A DNA stretch of 64,000 nt from contig NZ_MTIV01000022.1 of assembly GCF_002019695.1 (NCBI RefSeq), positions 124,001 through 188,000 of the forward strand, given 5' to 3'. A program made the translations under genes and the position numbers. Below are positions 60,695 through 64,000 of this stretch, one piece after another. This stretch comes from Evansella clarkii. Its GTDB lineage: Bacteria; Bacillota; Bacilli; Bacillales; Salisediminibacteriaceae. The notes under the pieces are model-generated. The model saw nothing but the letters and a program-made list of their open reading frames with translations, was not told the origin of the DNA and ran no database searches. Within the stretch, counting starts at the first letter, position 1; each line of letters begins with the position of its first letter.

Positions 60695-60821
60695 TAGTAC
60701 TCCTCCTCTTTGATTTGATGGTGTGAGAAGTCTTACCAAGATGTCTAACCAGATTTTGCTTATAGTTTAACATAAATATCCAAACCCCTCCTATCGATCT
60801 TTTCAGACCAACACGTGAAAC

Positions 60822-60856
60822 GAAAAACACCACCCCTTTTATAAAGGAGTGGTGTC
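60822..60856 (-). terminator. minus-strand terminator
   Basis: CACCACCCCTTTT (60828-60840) with AAGGAGTGGTG (60844-60854); on the minus strand the stem is followed by TTTTTCG. Same type as the hairpin at 63507. The gap 60695-60967 holds no gene. Confidence 0.8.
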
Positions 60857-60967
60857 GTGAAGTTGTTCATTTTCTCTGTATCCATTTTCCCTTTTTAAAC
60901 TTCAACGGGACCGACAGTTATATAGTTACATTCAATTATTGAAACAACTATTGGCTTTCTAATATAT

Positions 60968-61537
60968 TTAAAAATTTTCGATCATGGTGTTAAATCTATT
61001 ATACGCTAAATAATTATATATATTTTCATTAATAATGTTGTTGAAGTTGTAATGATTAAGCTCAGGATTAAAGGAAGAGGGGTTATCTGGGTCTGCCAGC
61101 AGATCGTGGGTATCTTCCATCATCTTCAAAAATTCACTTAGGAATTCTTTCTCAGAGGGGGTTAGTTCAAGCTCTTCGTAAAATGGGTTAATATCAGGAT
61201 CAATAAGCCCGTTACTCAGTATATGTGACACTCTAAAAAAATAGGATGAACCACCTGAAACATCTTTGATATACATAGAAGTCTCTGCCAGAAGATTATC
61301 CAAAGCATCGAGGTCCGACTTTAGATTCATGAGAGCATTTACGAATTCTTCACCAACTGGATCATTATGAATGAAGCCCTGAGTACGTGTGATCGTTTTA
61401 TGTAATTGTTGGACAAATCTGTCGCTAAAAATCTCAAAGTGTCTTTTTTCTTCCTGATATGTTCGCAGATATTGGTAATTAAACACCGTGCTGATTAATA
61501 GTAAAATGCTTAATGTTATTACAAGATTTTTATTCAT
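60968..61537 (-). CDS. membrane-anchored hypothetical protein, 189 aa
   Basis: ATG at 61537 after AAGGTGG. N-terminal hydrophobic segment (LVITLSILLLISTVF, residues about 4-18) then a helical acidic domain outside the membrane. AT-rich codons unlike the plus-strand genes. Lies 87 nt after the secreted-protein gene, possibly the same operon. Confidence 0.65.
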   Translation of the reverse strand: MNKNLVITLSILLLISTVFNYQYLRTYQEEKRHFEIFSDRFVQQLHKTITRTQGFIHNDPVGEEFVNALMNLKSDLDALDNLLAETSMYIKDVSGGSSYFFRVSHILSNGLIDPDINPFYEELELTPSEKEFLSEFLKMMEDTHDLLADPDNPSSFNPELNHYNFNNIINENIYNYLAYNRFNTMIENF

Positions 61538-61624
61538 ACTAACCACCTTATCTTTCAGAATGCACCTGAGTTTATTATAACTCAGGTACATCTTTATAAA
61601 AGAGTTTCATACAATGTTACTCTT

Positions 61625-63094
61625 TTATTCTGGAACAAATAAGTTTGTTCTTACATCCGTTTTATAGTAATTGCTAGGTCTGAAAAATAGATTACCTGTA
61701 GGTATATGAGCAATACCTGTTAATTTAGCATGTGCGTTTTCTGCTCTTAGGATATTGTTTCCCAGGTTTCCGGATACAGCTCTTACTACAGTTCCATTAT
61801 AGTCTATTTGGTCATCATAATTGGGACCAAAAAAGGATTCAGTTCTTAATTCTTTTACCTCGTATGGTGTAAGTGCTTCCCATAAATCTATTACTCTTTC
61901 CCCGTGTGGAAGGCGAGAAACAAAGTATCTTATCGGCTGATTTGTCTGCTCTAAATCTTGCCCATCCAATATACTTGATATAAAGACATTCCTGCTCGTA
62001 TGACTAAATTGAGATATTCCTATTTCAAAGTTTTCAAAACTTATACCTCCGTTATAGTACACAACACTTAAATCTTTTGTTAACTCGTTATATTCAACCA
62101 ATGCACCATGGAGGACTTCGTAGACAGCGTGTTGGTGATAAATACCTTCACCATCAATACCAGTATGGTAACCTGTTGGAATTATCATCGATAGTTGTGT
62201 TAGTGTATTATATCCTTGCTCACTACTATAGGCATAATAATCATAGCTTGTACCAGACTGAGCTCGCCACCGCTTCCATCCTTCTCCTTTAAAAAGATCC
62301 TCCACGTAAATTCCACCGTAAAAGTTCTTCTCTTCCAAGTTGATGCTATTCGTTGGAGACTCTTTTAGGTCACGAAACAGTTGGTCTAAACGATCATACC
62401 TTATATTAATATCTTCCCAATTATCACTCTCGGAAGGGTTAGTCCCGTATATAGAGAACTCAGGCTCCTTAACTACATTATTACCTTCATCGTCAATGAT
62501 TGTCTCTGGTGAAGTCGTTTCATTAGTAATCTCAACTTCATCTTTGAATTGAGATTTATTATTAATGTTTAGCAACGGGATAATCTTATCAGCTAGTTCA
62601 AAATGGTCATACCCTTCTACCTCTATAAAATTCACTGAGGATTGATATAATCTCTCAAACGTATTTTCATCAATTTCTTGTTCAAAACTAATCCACTCCC
62701 CATTATCTTTATGTTCTAACACAAATGAGAGAGTAGTATTATCCATATTCTCTACTCTGAACTGTAATACGTTAAAATCGTCAGAGTCAATGTCACCTAC
62801 AACTAAATTTTCAGCATAGTGCCCGTTATCAATCGGATAGATTTCACCAGCAAAGGCCAGATCAAAGTTTTGACCATTGATAGAAATTAATCCATCACCA
62901 TTAACTTCCCCGTTCTCCTCTTGAATGACAAATTGACTTAGGGAGTATGTATTGTCAGCAGCGTCATTCTGAATGATCTCCCCATCCACATGGTCCATTG
63001 GAATTATTAACGTATCTGCATCTGAAGCTAAAGTCTGATTGGTAAATATAGCAGAAAGTAAGACTAAAAGAACAAAAGGTATTAGTTTCTTCAT
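61625..63094 (-). CDS. secreted hypothetical protein, 489 aa
   Basis: ATG at 63094 after GGGAGG. Clear signal peptide (KKLIPFVLLVLLSAIFT, cleavage likely after LAS near residue 24). Rich in Asp/Asn and Tyr; beta-rich N-terminal half, then YGGIYVEDLF and a C-terminal domain with HYHQHAVYEV-like His residues. I do not recognise the family. AT-rich composition and an isolated pair with the next gene suggest separate acquisition. Confidence 0.7.
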   Translation of the reverse strand: MKKLIPFVLLVLLSAIFTNQTLASDADTLIIPMDHVDGEIIQNDAADNTYSLSQFVIQEENGEVNGDGLISINGQNFDLAFAGEIYPIDNGHYAENLVVGDIDSDDFNVLQFRVENMDNTTLSFVLEHKDNGEWISFEQEIDENTFERLYQSSVNFIEVEGYDHFELADKIIPLLNINNKSQFKDEVEITNETTSPETIIDDEGNNVVKEPEFSIYGTNPSESDNWEDINIRYDRLDQLFRDLKESPTNSINLEEKNFYGGIYVEDLFKGEGWKRWRAQSGTSYDYYAYSSEQGYNTLTQLSMIIPTGYHTGIDGEGIYHQHAVYEVLHGALVEYNELTKDLSVVYYNGGISFENFEIGISQFSHTSRNVFISSILDGQDLEQTNQPIRYFVSRLPHGERVIDLWEALTPYEVKELRTESFFGPNYDDQIDYNGTVVRAVSGNLGNNILRAENAHAKLTGIAHIPTGNLFFRPSNYYKTDVRTNLFVPE

Positions 63095-63109
63095 CAATAA
63101 ACCTCCCAA

Positions 63110-63498
63110 ATATTCAATTTTTTGCTATCAATCTTTTTAAATGCATACAACATGACAACCGCTTGTCTGAGCATCACCACCATTTTGTGAGAAAATATTA
63201 AAAATTAAGATTACTAAACTTGCAATCTTAGACTATATTAAAAGGAAAAAAAATGAAAATATGATTTTCCTGTAAATTTCAAATTAATTTAGCAATAAAT
63301 GGTATAGAATACAAATAAATACCATATTCTCACAAATGTTAAATGTTTCTATATAAATGTCGTTTATGCAAATAATGCAAAATAAAACCATATATGTTAT
63401 AGGGTAGGAGGAGCGAAATACCCCTCCTTCGCCTTATACCTCTCGAAACGTACGAGGTAGAACATTTCAGACCCTTACATTTTAAGTTCCAGACCTAA
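63110..63498. other. AT-rich intergenic stretch, no gene seen
   Basis: Very AT-rich, with several TATAAT-like words but no convincing frame with a ribosome site. It must hold the promoter of the secreted-protein gene. A short GGAGG...CCTCC inverted pair lies near 63407-63426. Confidence 0.5.
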
Positions 63499-63499
63499 A

Positions 63500-63535
63500 C
63501 GAAAAACACCGCCCCTTTTAAAAAGGAGCGGTGCC
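63500..63535 (-). terminator. minus-strand terminator after the HU-like gene
   Basis: CACCGCCCCTTTT (63507-63519) with AAAAGGAGCGGTG (63521-63533); minus-strand T-run follows. Near-copy of the terminator at 60828. Confidence 0.85.
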
Positions 63536-63545
63536 ATGAGTTTGT

Positions 63546-63944
63546 TTATTCAGATGGTGCTTCTCTATTCATTCGCTGTTTGGCTATTTCCTTACGACGC
63601 TCGCGCAGCCGTTTTGCATACGCAGGACTTGTTCGAAACGCCATCGCTTCTCGCTCCGGCACGTCGTATTCCTCTCCGGTAACGGGGTTTCTGCCGACAC
63701 GGGGGGATCTCCTTGATAAGTACCAACTACCCTTCCCGTGCATTTTTACCTCATTCCCGTTTTCAAGTTCCTCACATATGCTGTCCCACATGGCATCGAA
63801 CGCGACCTTGATCGTATCTTTATGAATACCTGAGCGCTCTGAGGCCCGTTCTTCGATGTAATTTTGATTGCGCACATGGCCGCCATCATCTACGAATGGT
63901 TTTTCATCACTCTTTTGGGTGTTCTCTCTCTCTTCTGCACTCAT
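63546..63944 (-). CDS. HU/IHF-like DNA-binding protein, 132 aa
   Basis: ATG at 63944 follows AAGGAGGG about 9 nt upstream. An acidic 35-residue leader precedes an HU fold: a helical part (IKVAFDAMWDSICEEL) then KMHGKGSWYLSRR..RVGRNPVTGEEYDVPEREAMAFRTS, where RNPVTGE is the conserved arm of HU. The HU arm is normally the DNA-intercalating beta ribbon. The tail is very basic (RLRERRKEIAKQRMNR). Possibly packages or bends this replicon's DNA. The gene may continue a minus-strand operon from beyond the window. Confidence 0.82.
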   Translation of the reverse strand: MSAEERENTQKSDEKPFVDDGGHVRNQNYIEERASERSGIHKDTIKVAFDAMWDSICEELENGNEVKMHGKGSWYLSRRSPRVGRNPVTGEEYDVPEREAMAFRTSPAYAKRLRERRKEIAKQRMNREAPSE

Positions 63945-64000
63945 GTGCACCACCCTCCTTTCAGCTATATCATAGTTCCGGACCATCGTCTTCCAGTTCG

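Noticed and set aside
1-64000. CRISPR arrays or insertion sequences
   Set aside because: No regularly spaced identical repeats with unique spacers and no transposase or integrase reading frames were seen in the window.

Overview
The window looks like part of a large extrachromosomal replicon (megaplasmid, phage-plasmid or very large phage) of a Bacillaceae-type Firmicute. The reasons are strong AGGAGG-type ribosome binding sites before almost every gene, sigma-A-like promoters, a CcpA cre-like site, a YhaM-type exoribonuclease, and dozens of very small genes packed on one strand. No ribosomal, metabolic, capsid, tail, terminase or ParA genes are visible.

Layout. 0-2.8 kb: a 386-bp block of short GGAACA repeats and palindromes (second copy at 57.5 kb, partial third at 1.8 kb) beside small DNA-binding proteins (ribbon-helix-helix; tandem XRE); a plausible origin/control region. 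2.9-7.8 kb: replication core, an SF3 (D5/P4-type) helicase and a family B DNA polymerase. 7.9-25 kb: a long co-directional run of small, mostly unrecognised genes. It includes a tRNA-Trp, a RelA/SpoT-type HD hydrolase, a NADAR protein and a RarA-like clamp-loader-family ATPase. 25.0-26.4 kb: almost gene-free but full of near-perfect hairpins, which I read as two candidate structured RNAs, followed by a retron-type reverse transcriptase at 27.2 kb. 29.8-35 kb: VRR-NUC nuclease, YhaM-like exonuclease, a sigma-region-4/RNAP-alpha-CTD fusion, a SNF2 helicase and two coiled-coil/membrane proteins. 35-46.5 kb: a LysM membrane protein, a metallo-beta-lactamase-fold protein, an SSB-like protein with an archaeo-eukaryotic-type primase, zinc-ribbon proteins, a CPBP protease and a YdjM-like membrane hydrolase. 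47-59.4 kb: MoxR ATPase, VWA protein, double-AAA Clp-like ATPase, large UvrD-family helicase and a DUF1351-like coiled-coil protein. 59.5-64 kb: a minus-strand block with a GIY-YIG/TPR protein, two secreted or membrane proteins and an HU-like protein.

How it may fit together. A 24-bp inverted repeat (AAAACGCTGT, 4 bp, ACAGCGTTTT) occurs eight times, always outside the body of genes except for a short overlap with the end of the YhaM gene. The copies precede the sigma/alpha-CTD + SNF2 operon, the SSB/primase operon, the CPBP gene, the MoxR/VWA/Clp/UvrD block and the DUF1351-like gene. This suggests one regulator controls replication and remodelling functions across about 27 kb. A second motif (ATTACAT.TTACGTAAT) occurs four times.

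Limits. All calls come from reading the sequence. Homology statements rest on recognised motifs, and no database search, folding program or codon statistic was run. Most proteins below about 150 aa have no recognisable function.
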